Shown here piece by piece: positions 28,802 to 38,113 of a DNA stretch of 64,000 nucleotides (position 1 is the first letter of the stretch; every line of letters begins with the position of its first letter). Both the position numbers and the translations under genes were made by a program. The notes under the pieces are model-generated. The model worked only from the letters and a program-made list of their open reading frames with translations. It searched no databases and had not been told where the DNA came from. The DNA is from Halomonas sp. CUBES01 (GTDB lineage Bacteria; Pseudomonadota; Gammaproteobacteria; Pseudomonadales; Halomonadaceae), in NCBI RefSeq assembly GCF_020991005.1, contig NZ_JAJLLW010000003.1, positions 372,001 to 436,000 of the forward strand, written 5' to 3'.

Positions 28802-28878
28802 GGCTACGTAGCTCAGTTGGTTAGAGCACATCACTCATAATGATGGGGTCCCCTGTTCAAATCAGGGCGTAGCCACCA
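28802..28878 (+). tRNA. tRNA-Met (CAT)
   Basis: A complete 77-base tRNA with encoded CCA. The acceptor stem is GGCTACG/CGTAGCC; the D-arm is of normal type (GCTC-AGTTGGTTA-GAGC). The anticodon stem CATCA/TGATG encloses CTCATAA (anticodon CAT), and the T-arm is CCCTG-TTCAAAT-CAGGG. Its first 50 bases match E. coli elongator tRNA-Met almost exactly, which favours elongator Met over Ile2. Confidence 0.95.
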
Positions 28879-28916
28879 CTCAGCGAAGGCAGGCTTATCA
28901 AAGAGCAAGCCGTTAT

Positions 28917-29026
28917 GGTGGCCCCTTAGGTCCTCCCGCAACGCTAAACCGCAAACCCCGCCAGGCCCGGAAGGGAGCAACGGTAGTGGTGGTCGCGTGT
29001 GCCGGGATGTGGCTTTTGGGGCCGCC
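28917..29026 (+). ncRNA. ffs: 4.5S RNA of the signal recognition particle
   Basis: About 110 bases with the features of short bacterial SRP RNA: terminal stem GGTGGCCCC/GGGGCCGCC, the conserved TCCCGCAACGCTA segment, the apical GGCCCGGAAGGGAGCA tetraloop region that binds Ffh, and GCGTGTGCCGGGATGTGG on the return strand. It guides membrane-protein ribosomes to FtsY. It lies 38 bases after tRNA-Met and may share its transcript. The exact ends are inferred from the terminal pairing. Confidence 0.95.
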
Positions 29027-29109
29027 TCCATTTCAGCCCCGCTATTTTATCCCCGTCTTTTTATCTGCACCTGCTTCCAAACCCTCTTTCTGTTGCTTAC
29101 GCGTCTTTC

Positions 29110-29493
29110 TTATATCTCATGAATCGAGTGCTGTGCGGTAGGTCGCGTTAAAATAAAGGTGGCAACCCCGCAAAAAAACACCGCCATCCCTGCAAGCAAT
29201 AATGAATGTCCGCCGCTTGCCCATAAGGTAATCCAACTGGTGGCAAGTAGCAGGAGGGCGATAATCTTGGCTCGTTTCGGTATTGCGCGTTGCTCGCGCC
29301 AAGCGTGCAGGTAAGGGCCAAAACGTGGATGGTAATATAGCCAGTCGGCTAGCCGAGGCGACCCTTTAGTGGCGGCCCAGAGTGCCAGCAAAAGAAACGG
29401 CGTAGTGGGAACAAGCGGCAGTACAATGCCTGCTATGCCCAGCCCGATGCACAGATATGCCAGCGCACACCAAGCCAGCTGTGTCAGTCGCAT
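29110..29493 (-). CDS. DUF454 (YbaN-like) inner-membrane protein
   Basis: A 127-residue protein of the YbaN/DUF454 type. An N-terminal hydrophobic pair of helices contains GIAGIVLPLVPTTPFLLLALWA, split by the conserved LPLVPTTPF. A central loop with YYHPRFGPYLHAW is followed by basic residues and two more helices near the C-terminus. I chose the ATG at 29493 because GGAG lies 5 bases upstream; the longer frame from 29526 has no ribosome site. The function of the family is unknown. Confidence 0.85.
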   Translation of the reverse strand: MRLTQLAWCALAYLCIGLGIAGIVLPLVPTTPFLLLALWAATKGSPRLADWLYYHPRFGPYLHAWREQRAIPKRAKIIALLLLATSWITLWASGGHSLLLAGMAVFFCGVATFILTRPTAQHSIHEI

Positions 29494-29690
29494 CATGTCT
29501 CCTTGTTCCATCCACCTCGACGCCAAACAAGCGTAGAGCTATAAAAAGCTTATCATGCTGGACAGTATAAACCACCCGTGGGGTATGTTAAGTGCTCAGT
29601 CCTCTGAAGCATCACGAGTATGCGTTGAGTCAATGTTGGTAAGGTGGTGGGGGGGCGAAAGCGGGGCGCTTCCAGTCAGTCCAACTGAGG

Positions 29691-30218
29691 TTACCAGTAG
29701 CGTGGGTAGCGCCGGTGGCGCGCCAGGTTGTTGATCAGGATGGCAACTACCAGCATGATTAAGCAGCCTATCCCAATCGGCACCAGGGGAAACCACCAGC
29801 CCAGGGCGTGCACGTTGTCGCCGCCGGCAACGGCAATTAGCGCTGCGGCGGCCCCCGGCGGGTGCACCGTATGGGTAAGCTGCATGACCAGAATGGATAA
29901 TGACACGGCCAGCGCCATGGCCATCGGTGTCGCCCCCAGCCATTGGTAACAGCCCACACCCACGGCGGCTGACAGCATGCTGCCAAACAGCACGTGGCTG
30001 GGCTGGGCAAACGGGCTTTCCGGCGCCGCGTATATGAGTACCGAGGTGGCGCCAAACGAGCCGACAATCAGCAGTTCATTGGAGAGCCAGCCCGCGCTTA
30101 ACCAGCAAATAAGCGCCATGCCGCTAAAGGCCCCCAGCCACGACCAGAAGGCATCCTGCCAACCGACAAAAGGTCGTCGGGTGCGTTCGCCACGCATTTT
30201 CCCCAGGTAGGTTTTCAT
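29691..30218 (-). CDS. HPP-family integral membrane protein
   Basis: A 175-residue protein with four to five membrane helices and the family HPP motif (HTVHPPGAAAAL, about 116-127). The second signature, GSFGATSVLIYAAP, is also present. HPP proteins occur in bacteria, chloroplasts and cyanobacteria; a plant/cyanobacterial branch has been linked to nitrite transport, but most bacterial members are uncharacterised. It stands alone with no informative neighbour. The ribosome site AGGTG lies 6 bases before the start. Confidence 0.85.
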   Translation of the reverse strand: MKTYLGKMRGERTRRPFVGWQDAFWSWLGAFSGMALICWLSAGWLSNELLIVGSFGATSVLIYAAPESPFAQPSHVLFGSMLSAAVGVGCYQWLGATPMAMALAVSLSILVMQLTHTVHPPGAAAALIAVAGGDNVHALGWWFPLVPIGIGCLIMLVVAILINNLARHRRYPRYW

Positions 30219-30444
30219 TGGGCACCTTGTTGCATCAAAAGAGTGCAGATAATGACAAGTTGCACCACGCTATAGCAAGTGAGCGATTTGCATTCAGCAA
30301 TGAAACGACGTCATGACGTTAATTAGCCACGCTTTCCTGGCCCTTGCGTGTGAACCGCGTTTAGATCAGCGCCTCGATTTGTGCTCAGCGCCGGGTTAGG
30401 TTATTTACCGAACCCAATGGGGCCGATGTCAATCGAGGTCAGAG

Positions 30445-31221
30445 ATGAAGCAAACGCTAGCGGCATTTGCACGCTGGGTGGCCGTATTGGTCGTCATGTT
30501 GACGGTGCTGCTGGCCGGGCCCGTCTGGATGTTGGCCAGCGACCAGATCGTTACTGAAGGCCACTGGTCGGCGCTTGACCGTTCGTCTGCCGCGATTGCC
30601 CCAGCTCCCGAGGAGGTCTCGGAGGCGGTGGTTCAGGTTTACGCCGCCCGCGCTTACAACTGGCGTGGAGCTTTCGGGGTGCATATCTGGATTGCCACCA
30701 AGGCGCAAAATGCCGACTACTACCGTTTGCACCAGGTATTGAGCTGGCGGCGCCCCACGGTGGTGTCGTCGATAGACACACCCGACCGCTCATGGTTTGG
30801 CAACGCGCCCGAACTGCTGGTGGATTATCGCGGCGACCAGGCCCAGCAGATGATTCCCCAGATTGCCGATGCCGCGTCCCGCTTTCCCTACGCTGATCTC
30901 TACCGCGTGTGGCCGGGCCCCAACAGCAACAGCTTTATTGCCTGGGTGGCCCGCGAGGTTCCGGGTTTCGACGTATCGCTGCCGGTCACGGCCGTGGGCA
31001 AGGACTATCTGTTTGACGCTGTGTTGGCGCCAACTCCCAGCGGTACCGGGTATCAGCTGTCGCTAGGCGGTATCGTGGGAGTGCTGGTGGCACTGGAAGA
31101 GGGTATCGAAGTCAACATTCTGGGGCTGGGCATCGGCGTCGACCTCATGCGTCCGGCGTTGAAACTGCCGGGGATTGGACGCCTGGGCATGCCGGCTCGC
31201 GTCATGGGCAATCACCAGTAA
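30445..31221 (+). CDS. DUF3750 family protein
   Basis: A 258-residue protein that I place in DUF3750 by overall pattern: an N-terminal membrane anchor or signal (about 11-32), then a soluble domain. The soluble domain includes VQVYAARAYNWRGAFGVHIWIATK and SRFPYADLYRVWPGPNSNSF, with many conserved aromatic residues and His80. It ends with a hydrophobic Gly-rich region (about 205-245). The function is unknown. Its stop codon falls at the very point where homology to the RES fragment begins, so the 3' end borders a deletion or insertion scar. GAGG lies 6 bases before the ATG. Confidence 0.75.
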   Translation: MKQTLAAFARWVAVLVVMLTVLLAGPVWMLASDQIVTEGHWSALDRSSAAIAPAPEEVSEAVVQVYAARAYNWRGAFGVHIWIATKAQNADYYRLHQVLSWRRPTVVSSIDTPDRSWFGNAPELLVDYRGDQAQQMIPQIADAASRFPYADLYRVWPGPNSNSFIAWVAREVPGFDVSLPVTAVGKDYLFDAVLAPTPSGTGYQLSLGGIVGVLVALEEGIEVNILGLGIGVDLMRPALKLPGIGRLGMPARVMGNHQ

Positions 31222-31624
31222 GCACGGCTATCGCGCGAACGCCGCCATCAGCGAGGTGAAATACTACCAGCAAGCCTACTGGGAGAAGGTGTCGTCGCTG
31301 CGCTATGAGCGGTTTGTGTTTAGAGGCTTGAAGTGCGTATTTGATGAAGCGGGGTGTCGGGACGCGACCCGGTTGGCACGCACGCATGCCATTTATCGAC
31401 CCGACGACTATCAGGTGTCCCGAGCGTTAGGCGCAGCCCTGCGCAAAGAAGAAGGGGTGGGGCTGCGTTATCATTCGGTGCGTCATGCCGGTGCCACCTG
31501 CTGGGCGCTGAGGACGCCGCGCCAGGTCATCGACATTGTTCAGACGACCCACCTGGAAATGATCTGGAACGGCGCCATTGCCCAGGTCAACCGGCTTTCC
31601 GCAGTACCGGCACCGCCCCGATAG
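31217..31624 (+). pseudogene. Truncated RES-domain (NAD-degrading toxin type) gene remnant
   Basis: About 135 codons read as the C-terminal part of a RES domain: AAISEVKYYQQAYWE (the conserved Glu region), RYERFVFRGL, DDYQVSRALGAALR, GLRYHSVRHAGATCWALR and VQTTHLEMIWNG. The N-terminal third of a normal RES protein is missing. So is the Xre-type antitoxin that usually precedes it. The frame has an ATG only at 31175, inside DUF3750. RES toxins destroy NAD+; with the first Arg-containing segment lost, this copy is probably inactive. It looks like the decayed end of a toxin-antitoxin locus joined to the DUF3750 gene. Confidence 0.72.
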
Positions 31625-31632
31625 CGTCCCTG

Positions 31633-32109
31633 TTACGGCTGATGCGACTCGGTAAAGCGCTGCATGATGGTCAGGGTTTCATCGCTGACGTGATGCTCCA
31701 TGCCCTCGGCGTCGATGCGGGCGGTGGTATCACGAACCCCAAGCGCGCGCAGAAAATGCAGCACGATATCGTGACGCGCCCGCGATGTTTCGGCCATTCG
31801 TTGGCCTTCCTCGGTCAGGAACAGCGAGCGGTAGGGGCGGCTCGTTACCAGGCCCAGCTCGTTCAGGCGGCGGATCATTTTCGACACGGTGGCCTGGCTG
31901 ACCGCCATGCGGCTGGCAATGTCGGCCGCGCGTGCCTCGCCGCGATGGCGCAGAAGATCACCGATCAGCTCTACGTAGTCTTCGATAAGTTCAGTTTCGT
32001 GAGCATTGCGCACGGTTTCGTACTGCTGTGCATGCTGCTCGACAGGCGGCAGCGCATCACCGCTCTGGCGCGAAGTAGGAGGCAATGGCTGCTGTTCGTG
32101 ATCGCTCAT
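31633..32109 (-). CDS. mntR: Manganese-responsive regulator MntR
   Basis: A 158-residue DtxR/MntR-family regulator. It has a long polar N-terminal extension (about 1-35), then the winged helix (AADIASRMAVSQATVSKMIRRL) and a dimerisation region. The metal-ligand pattern at the C-terminal side reads EGMEHH, matching the Glu-Glu-His cluster of MntR. It represses manganese import genes when Mn2+ is abundant. No mnt transporter is present in the window. A direct repeat just before its start may be an autoregulatory site. Confidence 0.88.
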   Translation of the reverse strand: MSDHEQQPLPPTSRQSGDALPPVEQHAQQYETVRNAHETELIEDYVELIGDLLRHRGEARAADIASRMAVSQATVSKMIRRLNELGLVTSRPYRSLFLTEEGQRMAETSRARHDIVLHFLRALGVRDTTARIDAEGMEHHVSDETLTIMQRFTESHQP

Positions 32110-32112
32110 AAT

Positions 32113-32133
32113 GGCTATATAGGTTGGCTATAT
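32113..32133. promoter_or_regulatory. Repeat at the mntR start, candidate operator
   Basis: Directly upstream of the mntR start codon lie two copies of GGCTATAT (32113 and 32126, 13 bases apart). The same bases form an inverted repeat ATATAG-GTTGG-CTATAT (32117-32133). The location suggests autoregulation by MntR, but the sequence was not compared with known boxes. Confidence 0.35.
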
Positions 32134-32237
32134 CAGAGTGAGTAAAAACGTTGATTAGCATGGTAGCGTATTTTGCGGAATAATTGTTAGCAAAGGCTAA
32201 ACTATTTGCATGGTGCTTTTTTGTTGAGTTAACCCCT

Positions 32238-33791
32238 TCAAAACCTGATTGGCGCAGTAGACTGTAGGTTTTCCCAGGTTTTTTCGGCGATACCGATACC
32301 GGCACCAGCCATTAGCAAATAGGTTTGGTCAGCGCCGGCCGCCATCAAGGGGGCTTCTTCATCGGGATAGTTGATACCGGCAATGATCGTGCCTTTGAAC
32401 CCTGCCTTGCGCAGCTGGCGCGTGGCAAACAGCTTGCTTTCGGTATTGGGTGTTGCCAGCATCACGGCTTCCAGGGCGTTAATATCCAAGTGTGACCAGA
32501 AAGAGACGTCTTCCACATCGGCATACCGTATGTCGCGCTGGGAAGCCGCTACCTTGTTCGGATCGGAATCAATTCCCACTACCCGAAGATGGTTCTCGAC
32601 AAAAAAGTCGTAGGCGGCACTGCCGGTCCGGCCCATGCCAATCACCATCATTTTGGCATCCCCCAGGGTGACGGGCTGCTCATCGGGATGGCGTAAATGT
32701 CGCTCAAAGCGGGTCAGGCGCGCCTCAAAACGATCAAACAGGGCGTGGGCGACGCGGTTGAGCGGTGCGGAGATGATAAATGAAAACGCCACTGTCAGCG
32801 CCAGCGGTACCAACCACTCTTCCAGGATGCTGGACGCCACGATCAGGCCGAACTCGCTGTACGCTGTGAGGCTAAGGCCCCCCAGAAATGCGCTACGGGC
32901 GCGAACCTTGAAGACAATCAGCAGGGCAAAGAACAGTGCGGCTTTCAGTGGCAGCAGTAGCGCCATGACGCCCGCGAAGATCAGCGCGCTGGTGTCGGGC
33001 AGGCCCGACATGCCTATCTGCAGGAAAAAACTGATCAACAGGATTTCCTTGAGCCCCCACAGCGCCTTGGACATTTCCTGGGCGCGTGGATGTTTGGCCA
33101 GTAATAGCCCCATCACCAGGGCACCCACTTCGCCGCTGAGCCCTACGACATCAAACCCCATGCCGCCGATGGCAATGGCCAGTACCGCCCCCATCAGCAC
33201 CAGCATTTCATCGTGCTGGGCAATGCTCATCAGCCAGTAAAGCACCGGCCGTAGTAGCGGCAGGGCCAGGATCCACAGTGCCCACCAGGAGGGAGACTGG
33301 CCGCTGTAAATGCTGATGGCGGCCAATGCCACCAGGTCCTGGATAATAAGGATGCCGATCGCCAGTCGCCCATGCAGCGCCCGTAATTCTCTTTTGTTTT
33401 CGAGCACCTTGGCTGCCAGTACCGTGCTTGAAAACGATAGCGCAATGGACAGCAGAATGGCGGTATCGAGCGCCAGGCCCATAAAAACCACGAAGCCGGC
33501 GGTGAAAATAAAGGTGGTGATGCTGAGATGAATAAAAGCGCTGCCCAACACGGCGGGTTCGACGAGGTTTCTAAGGTTGAGTTTCAAGCCGATGGTGAAG
33601 AGCAGCAGCAATACGCCCAGATGCGCTAGGTGTTCGAGCAACGGGCCGGCCTCGGTCGGTAAACCCAGGTAGGGTCCGGCAAAGTTCATTGCAAAACCGG
33701 CCGTTAAAAAACCCACCAGAGGTGGCAGGCTGAGTTGGCGAGCGGCAATCCCGAAGATAAAGGCAAACGATAAAATAATGACTTCAAACAT
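32238..33791 (-). CDS. CPA2-family cation:proton antiporter with TrkA-N domain
   Basis: A 517-residue protein with about twelve membrane helices (residues 1-380) of the KefB/YbaL type, containing GVLLLLFTIGLKL and LSGEVGALVMGLLLAKHP. A C-terminal NAD-binding RCK/TrkA-N domain (about 405-515, MMVIGMGRTGSAAYDFF) follows. It probably exchanges K+ or Na+ for protons under nucleotide control. I start it at the ATG 33791 with AGGG 7 bases before; the TTG two codons earlier has no advantage. It follows the K+-channel gene on the same strand by 30 bases, so the two may be co-transcribed. Confidence 0.85.
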   Translation of the reverse strand: MFEVIILSFAFIFGIAARQLSLPPLVGFLTAGFAMNFAGPYLGLPTEAGPLLEHLAHLGVLLLLFTIGLKLNLRNLVEPAVLGSAFIHLSITTFIFTAGFVVFMGLALDTAILLSIALSFSSTVLAAKVLENKRELRALHGRLAIGILIIQDLVALAAISIYSGQSPSWWALWILALPLLRPVLYWLMSIAQHDEMLVLMGAVLAIAIGGMGFDVVGLSGEVGALVMGLLLAKHPRAQEMSKALWGLKEILLISFFLQIGMSGLPDTSALIFAGVMALLLPLKAALFFALLIVFKVRARSAFLGGLSLTAYSEFGLIVASSILEEWLVPLALTVAFSFIISAPLNRVAHALFDRFEARLTRFERHLRHPDEQPVTLGDAKMMVIGMGRTGSAAYDFFVENHLRVVGIDSDPNKVAASQRDIRYADVEDVSFWSHLDINALEAVMLATPNTESKLFATRQLRKAGFKGTIIAGINYPDEEAPLMAAGADQTYLLMAGAGIGIAEKTWENLQSTAPIRF

Positions 33792-33821
33792 GCACAATCC
33801 CTAGCATATGAAACGGACGGG

Positions 33822-34295
33822 TTATTTTCTTACTCGCCAATGTTTTTGCATTTCAACAAAGGTGAATGACGCTGACCATGTGATCAATACGAAACCGGTG
33901 AGCGCCAGAGTGCCATATAGGAAACGAATTGGTCCGGTGGCATAAATGTCCCCGTACCCCACCGTGGTGTAGGTGACGGCCGCAAAGAAGATATGATCCA
34001 GCAGGTTGAAAGCGCTATAGCCGTTCAGCGCGCCGATGCCTTTCAGCTCGGCCAGCCACCACCCCGTGAGACCGAACAGCCAGATTTCGGCGATGTGGGT
34101 CATCAGTACGCCGAACGCCATGGCCAGAATGCGTTGACGGTGAGGCCTGTGTAACCGCTCGATCTGGCGGGAAATAAGCCAGAGGGCTTCGTAGTGCAGC
34201 AGAACCGCGAGCACAACGGCAATAGACGTGGTGATGACCACCACGACGTGTTCAGGGTACGGAATGGTCACGAAAAGCTGGGCCCGTGGTTGCAA
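33822..34295 (-). CDS. Two-helix potassium channel (Ion_trans_2)
   Basis: A protein of about 157 residues with the K+ selectivity filter TTVGYGD (110-116) in a pore loop between membrane helices. Two additional hydrophobic segments precede it (about 16-36 and 57-80). There is no cytosolic RCK domain in this polypeptide. The CPA2 antiporter downstream does carry one, but it is a separate gene. The frame opens with a TTG; a GTG at 34271 is an alternative start. It probably lets K+ pass the inner membrane. K+ balance is central in halophiles. Confidence 0.85.
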   Translation of the reverse strand: MQPRAQLFVTIPYPEHVVVVITTSIAVVLAVLLHYEALWLISRQIERLHRPHRQRILAMAFGVLMTHIAEIWLFGLTGWWLAELKGIGALNGYSAFNLLDHIFFAAVTYTTVGYGDIYATGPIRFLYGTLALTGFVLITWSASFTFVEMQKHWRVRK

Positions 34296-34335
34296 ACGCT
34301 GGTTTTGGTTTAACTATCTCATGCGCGCGGTTATT

Positions 34336-35730
34336 TTAGAAGCTGCCGAACAGCGTGCCCAGGGTGATCACGCTCACCAGCGCGGCGATGGGCAGCACGA
34401 TCGTGACCATCGCCACGTTGCCGTAGGCCTTTCGGTGAGTGAGCCCGCAAATGGTCAGTAGCGTTATCACCGCGCCGGAATGCGGCAGGGTATCCATGCC
34501 CCCGGCGGCCAGCGTGGCAACGCGATGCATGAGTTCGGGGTCGATACCGGCCGCCTGCGCCATCGCCAGGTATTCGCCGCCCAGAGTCTCCAGCGCAATC
34601 GACAGGCCCCCCGACGACGAGCCGGTAATACCCGACAGTACGCTCATTGCCAGCGCCTCTGAAATCAGCGGATTACCCGGCGATGCGTTGAGCACCATAT
34701 CGCGAATGATGGTGAAGCCCTCGAGGCTGGCAATCACGGCCCCGTAACCGACGACGGAGGCGGTGTTGAAAATCGGTAGCAGCGAGTCGACACAGCCGCC
34801 GTTAACCGTGTCCTTCAGATCTATCCAGTGTTTCCAGCGGCTGATGACCAGCCATATCGATGCGCTCAGCAGGGCGATCAAGATCGACCACAGGCCGCTC
34901 TGCCGGGCGGGCGATACGTTGGCGAATTCATCGCTGATAAAGCTCAGATCCATCGACGGGAAAACAAGGTAAGTGAGCAGGCCATTCAGGCCGATCACCA
35001 TGATCAATGGTATCAGCGCCGTGGTTAACCGCATGGCGGGCGGCGAACCCTGGGTGTCGCTGTCATCCGTCTCGCGTTCTTTATGCAGGCCGTAGCCCTC
35101 ATTCAGTGCGGCCGCCCGTTTCACCCGGGATTGCAGGTAGGCCATCCCCAGCCCGAGCATTACGAGTCCGGCGATGATCCCAAGGCCCGGAGCGGCAAAG
35201 CTGTTGGTGGCGTAATAAGGAATGGGAATCGCGTTTTGAATGGCCGGGGTGCCGGGTAGGGCGGTCATGGTAAAAGTAAACGAGCCCAGTGCGATGGCGC
35301 CTGGAATCAGCCGTTTGGGAATATCGGTGCGGCGGAATAATTCGCGGCTGATGGGGTAAATGGCAAACGCCACGACAAATAGCGAAACGCCGCCGTAGGT
35401 AAGAATGGCGCAGGCCAGCACGACCGTCAGTACCACATGGCGGGTGCCCAACTTGTTGACGATGCCGTTGGCGATGGATTGAGCCGCGCCGGAATCCGAC
35501 ATTAGCTGCCCAAACAGGGCGCCCAGAAAGAAAAGCGGAAAAAACTGAATGGTAAAACTGCCGAGGGCCCCCATGAAGGTGTCGGTATACATCGGCAGCA
35601 AAACGGCGGCTTCACCCGAGAGCATGACCGCCAGCGCCGCCATCAGCGGGGCGAGCAGCAGGACCGTCAGCCCACGGTAGGCAAGAAAGATGAGCAGCAA
35701 CAGCGAAATGACAATGGCAAAGGTGCTCAT
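34336..35730 (-). CDS. GntP-family permease
   Basis: A 464-residue carrier with about 12 membrane helices. GntP-type features include FFPLFFLGALFGQLMSDSGAA in the third helix, GSFTFTMTALPGTPAIQNAIP in the middle, and SGITGSSSGGLSIAL and TLPHSGAVITLLTICGLTH near the end. Family members take up gluconate, 3-hydroxybutyrate or citrate. No enzyme gene for these substrates is adjacent, so the substrate stays open. The ribosome site GGGAG lies 6 bases before the ATG. Confidence 0.87.
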   Translation of the reverse strand: MSTFAIVISLLLLIFLAYRGLTVLLLAPLMAALAVMLSGEAAVLLPMYTDTFMGALGSFTIQFFPLFFLGALFGQLMSDSGAAQSIANGIVNKLGTRHVVLTVVLACAILTYGGVSLFVVAFAIYPISRELFRRTDIPKRLIPGAIALGSFTFTMTALPGTPAIQNAIPIPYYATNSFAAPGLGIIAGLVMLGLGMAYLQSRVKRAAALNEGYGLHKERETDDSDTQGSPPAMRLTTALIPLIMVIGLNGLLTYLVFPSMDLSFISDEFANVSPARQSGLWSILIALLSASIWLVISRWKHWIDLKDTVNGGCVDSLLPIFNTASVVGYGAVIASLEGFTIIRDMVLNASPGNPLISEALAMSVLSGITGSSSGGLSIALETLGGEYLAMAQAAGIDPELMHRVATLAAGGMDTLPHSGAVITLLTICGLTHRKAYGNVAMVTIVLPIAALVSVITLGTLFGSF

Positions 35731-35929
35731 GAGCGCTCCCGAGCAGCATGAAGGTTAGTTAATCCATAATGCAGGATACCAACATAGCAGGCATCGTGTT
35801 GCATGGCAGCAATCCCGGTAGGTGGGTTTTGGTGTTATATCGGGTAAATAGCCCCGCAAATGGCGATTTTCTCTGATAAAATCCCGCGTTTTCTTGCTTA
35901 CCACTTCACTGCCTTTGCTAGGAAGCTTC

Positions 35930-37276
35930 ATGAACGCCGTAATTATCGCCGTGCTTGTGATGGTCGCGCTCTCGTTAGCGCGGGTGTCGGTTGTATTCGC
36001 CCTTATCGTGGGCGCGTTAGTGGGAGGGCTCGTGGGTGGGCTCTCACTGGATCAGACGCTCGAAGCGTTCAACGACGGGGTGGGCGGCGGCGCTCAGGTG
36101 GCGCTGGCCTACGCGACCCTGGGCGCGTTCGCCGTGGCGATTTCCCGCTCCGGGCTGCCGGACATGCTGGCCAACGTGTTGATCAGGATGCTCGGCAAAG
36201 AAACCAACGCGGCGCATCATGATCGCGTGAAGTGGGTGCTGCTCGCGGCGGTCGTGCTGGTCGCGATCATGTCGCAGAATGCCATTCCCGTGCATATTGC
36301 CTTTATCCCGGTACTGATTCCGCCGCTGTTGGCGGTCATGAACCGACTAGGTCTTGACCGTCGCGCGGTGGCCTGTGCGCTTACCTTCGGCCTGACGGCC
36401 CCTTACATGCTCTTGCCCGTTGGCTTTGGCGCGATCTTTCTCAACGATATCCTGCTGGCCAACCTGAATAGCGCCGGCGAGCCGCTGGGCCTGGAAATCT
36501 CTCGCGAGATGCTGCCCATGGCCATGGCGATACCTGTCGGCGGGATGCTGGTGGGGTTGGTCGTGGCGTTGACCTTCAGCTATCGCGGCCGTCGCGACTA
36601 TGCGGCCAAGCCGCTAGCCAATACCTCGGCAGAGCATTCAGCCACGCCCGCCAAGCCACACACGCTTGGACTGATCATGTCGGGTGTCGCCATTGTCGCG
36701 GCCCTCGGGCTTCAGCTTTATAGCGGCTCGATGATACTGGGTGGTCTGGTGGGCATCGGGCTGCTGTCGCTGGGTGGCATCTTCAAATGGCGCGAGGCCG
36801 ATGACTTGTTTACCAGCGGGATGCGCATGATGGCGCTGATCGGTTTTATCATGATTTCCGCGGCCGGCTTTGCGGAGGTCATGAAAACCACTGGCGATAT
36901 CGACACGCTGGTCGCTGGCGCTGTCGACCTGTTCGGTGATAACCGCGGCCTGGCCGCACTGGTCATGTTGCTGGTTGGCTTGTTCATCACGCTTGGCATC
37001 GGCTCGTCGTTTTCGACGATTCCCATCATTGCCGCCATCTTCGTGCCGCTCGCCGTTCAGTTCGGCTTTTCGCCCATGGCGACCGTGGTGCTGGTCGGCA
37101 CCGCGGCGGCCCTGGGGGATGCGGGCTCGCCGGCATCCGACTCGACGCTTGGACCAACCGCGGGGCTGAACGTGGATGGTCAGCACGATCATATGTGGGA
37201 CAGCGTGGTGCCTACCTTCCTGCACTACAACCTGCCGCTGATTGGCTTCGGCTGGCTGGCGGCGATGACGCTGTAG
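35930..37276 (+). CDS. NhaC/YuiF-like Na+/H+ antiporter family protein
   Basis: A 448-residue membrane protein with about 11 helices. Family segments are [20 protein letters not shown] and, toward the end, [23 protein letters not shown] and the [19 protein letters not shown] segment. It belongs to the Na_H_antiport_2 (YuiF-like) group; members are listed as Na+/H+ antiporters, and some may exchange amino acids. I use the ATG at 35930, with AGGA 7 bases upstream, instead of 35894. It is transcribed away from the GntP gene. Confidence 0.82.
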   Translation: MNAVIIAVLVMVALSLARVSVVFALIVGALVGGLVGGLSLDQTLEAFNDGVGGGAQVALAYATLGAFAVAISRSGLPDMLANVLIRMLGKETNAAHHDRVKWVLLAAVVLVAIMSQNAIPVHIAFIPVLIPPLLAVMNRLGLDRRAVACALTFGLTAPYMLLPVGFGAIFLNDILLANLNSAGEPLGLEISREMLPMAMAIPVGGMLVGLVVALTFSYRGRRDYAAKPLANTSAEHSATPAKPHTLGLIMSGVAIVAALGLQLYSGSMILGGLVGIGLLSLGGIFKWREADDLFTSGMRMMALIGFIMISAAGFAEVMKTTGDIDTLVAGAVDLFGDNRGLAALVMLLVGLFITLGIGSSFSTIPIIAAIFVPLAVQFGFSPMATVVLVGTAAALGDAGSPASDSTLGPTAGLNVDGQHDHMWDSVVPTFLHYNLPLIGFGWLAAMTL

Positions 37277-37398
37277 GCCGAATCTGACGATGTCAGCGCC
37301 GCTGAAATACGAGACGGCTTGCAACCCGGTGAATCTGCCCCCACCTAAGGTAGGTGACACTTGAAGCGATCCAAGGCTTCACCGTTAGGAGATAATTG

Positions 37399-38085
37399 AT
37401 GAGCAAGCGTATTCTGGTAGTACTGACGTCGCATGATCAGCTGGGCGATACTGGCGAAAAGACCGGTTTTTGGCTGGAAGAGCTCGCCGCGCCTTACTAT
37501 GTGTTCAAGGACACAGGCGCCAAGGTGACCCTGGCGTCACCCAAGGGCGGCCAGCCGCCGCTGGATCCGAAAAGCGACGCGGAAGATAGCCAAACCGATG
37601 AAACGCGGCGCTTCAAGCAGGATGAACAGGCCAACGCTGCCCTGGCGGCCACGCATCGCCTGAGCGATATGAGCGCAGATGACTTCGATGCGGTTTTTTA
37701 CCCGGGTGGCCATGGCCCGCTTTGGGACCTGGTCAACGACCAAGATTCCATCAAGCTGATCGAGACCTTTATCGAACAGAACAAGCCCGTGGCGTCGGTG
37801 TGCCATGCGCCTATCGTGCTGGTCAACGCCAAGAGCGCCAATGGCGAACCCCTGGTGAAAGGCCGCGAAGTGACCGGCTTTACCAATGGAGAAGAGGAAG
37901 CGGTGGGCCTGACCAAGATTGTGCCGCATCTTGTCGAAGATGCGCTGCAGCAATGCGGCGGCATCTACAGCAAGGCCGACGACTTTACGCCCTACGTGCG
38001 TGAAGACGGCCAACTGATCACCGGGCAAAACCCGCCTTCCTCTGCCGCGACGGCGGAAGCACTCATCGGCTGGCTGGCGCGTTAA
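37399..38085 (+). CDS. DJ-1/PfpI-family (Hsp31-like) protein
   Basis: A 228-residue class I glutamine-amidotransferase-like protein of the Hsp31/glyoxalase III group. The N-terminal segment EKTGFWLEELAAPYYVFKD contains the Glu near the active site. VFYPGGHGPLWDL follows, and the nucleophile elbow VASVCHAPIVL contains the likely catalytic cysteine. Relatives act as methylglyoxal-converting enzymes (glyoxalase III) or stress chaperones in the cytosol. The ATG at 37399 is preceded by AGGAG at 7 bases. A single-gene unit with its own strong terminator. Confidence 0.88.
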   Translation: MSKRILVVLTSHDQLGDTGEKTGFWLEELAAPYYVFKDTGAKVTLASPKGGQPPLDPKSDAEDSQTDETRRFKQDEQANAALAATHRLSDMSADDFDAVFYPGGHGPLWDLVNDQDSIKLIETFIEQNKPVASVCHAPIVLVNAKSANGEPLVKGREVTGFTNGEEEAVGLTKIVPHLVEDALQQCGGIYSKADDFTPYVREDGQLITGQNPPSSAATAEALIGWLAR

Positions 38086-38113
38086 ACCGCACGCGATACG
38101 CAGTCGATACACG

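Noticed and set aside
27794..28834. A 346-codon minus-strand frame across choX that runs into tRNA-Met
   Set aside because: choX has a signal peptide and conserved ligand residues on the plus strand; the antisense frame is a shadow and overlaps the tRNA.
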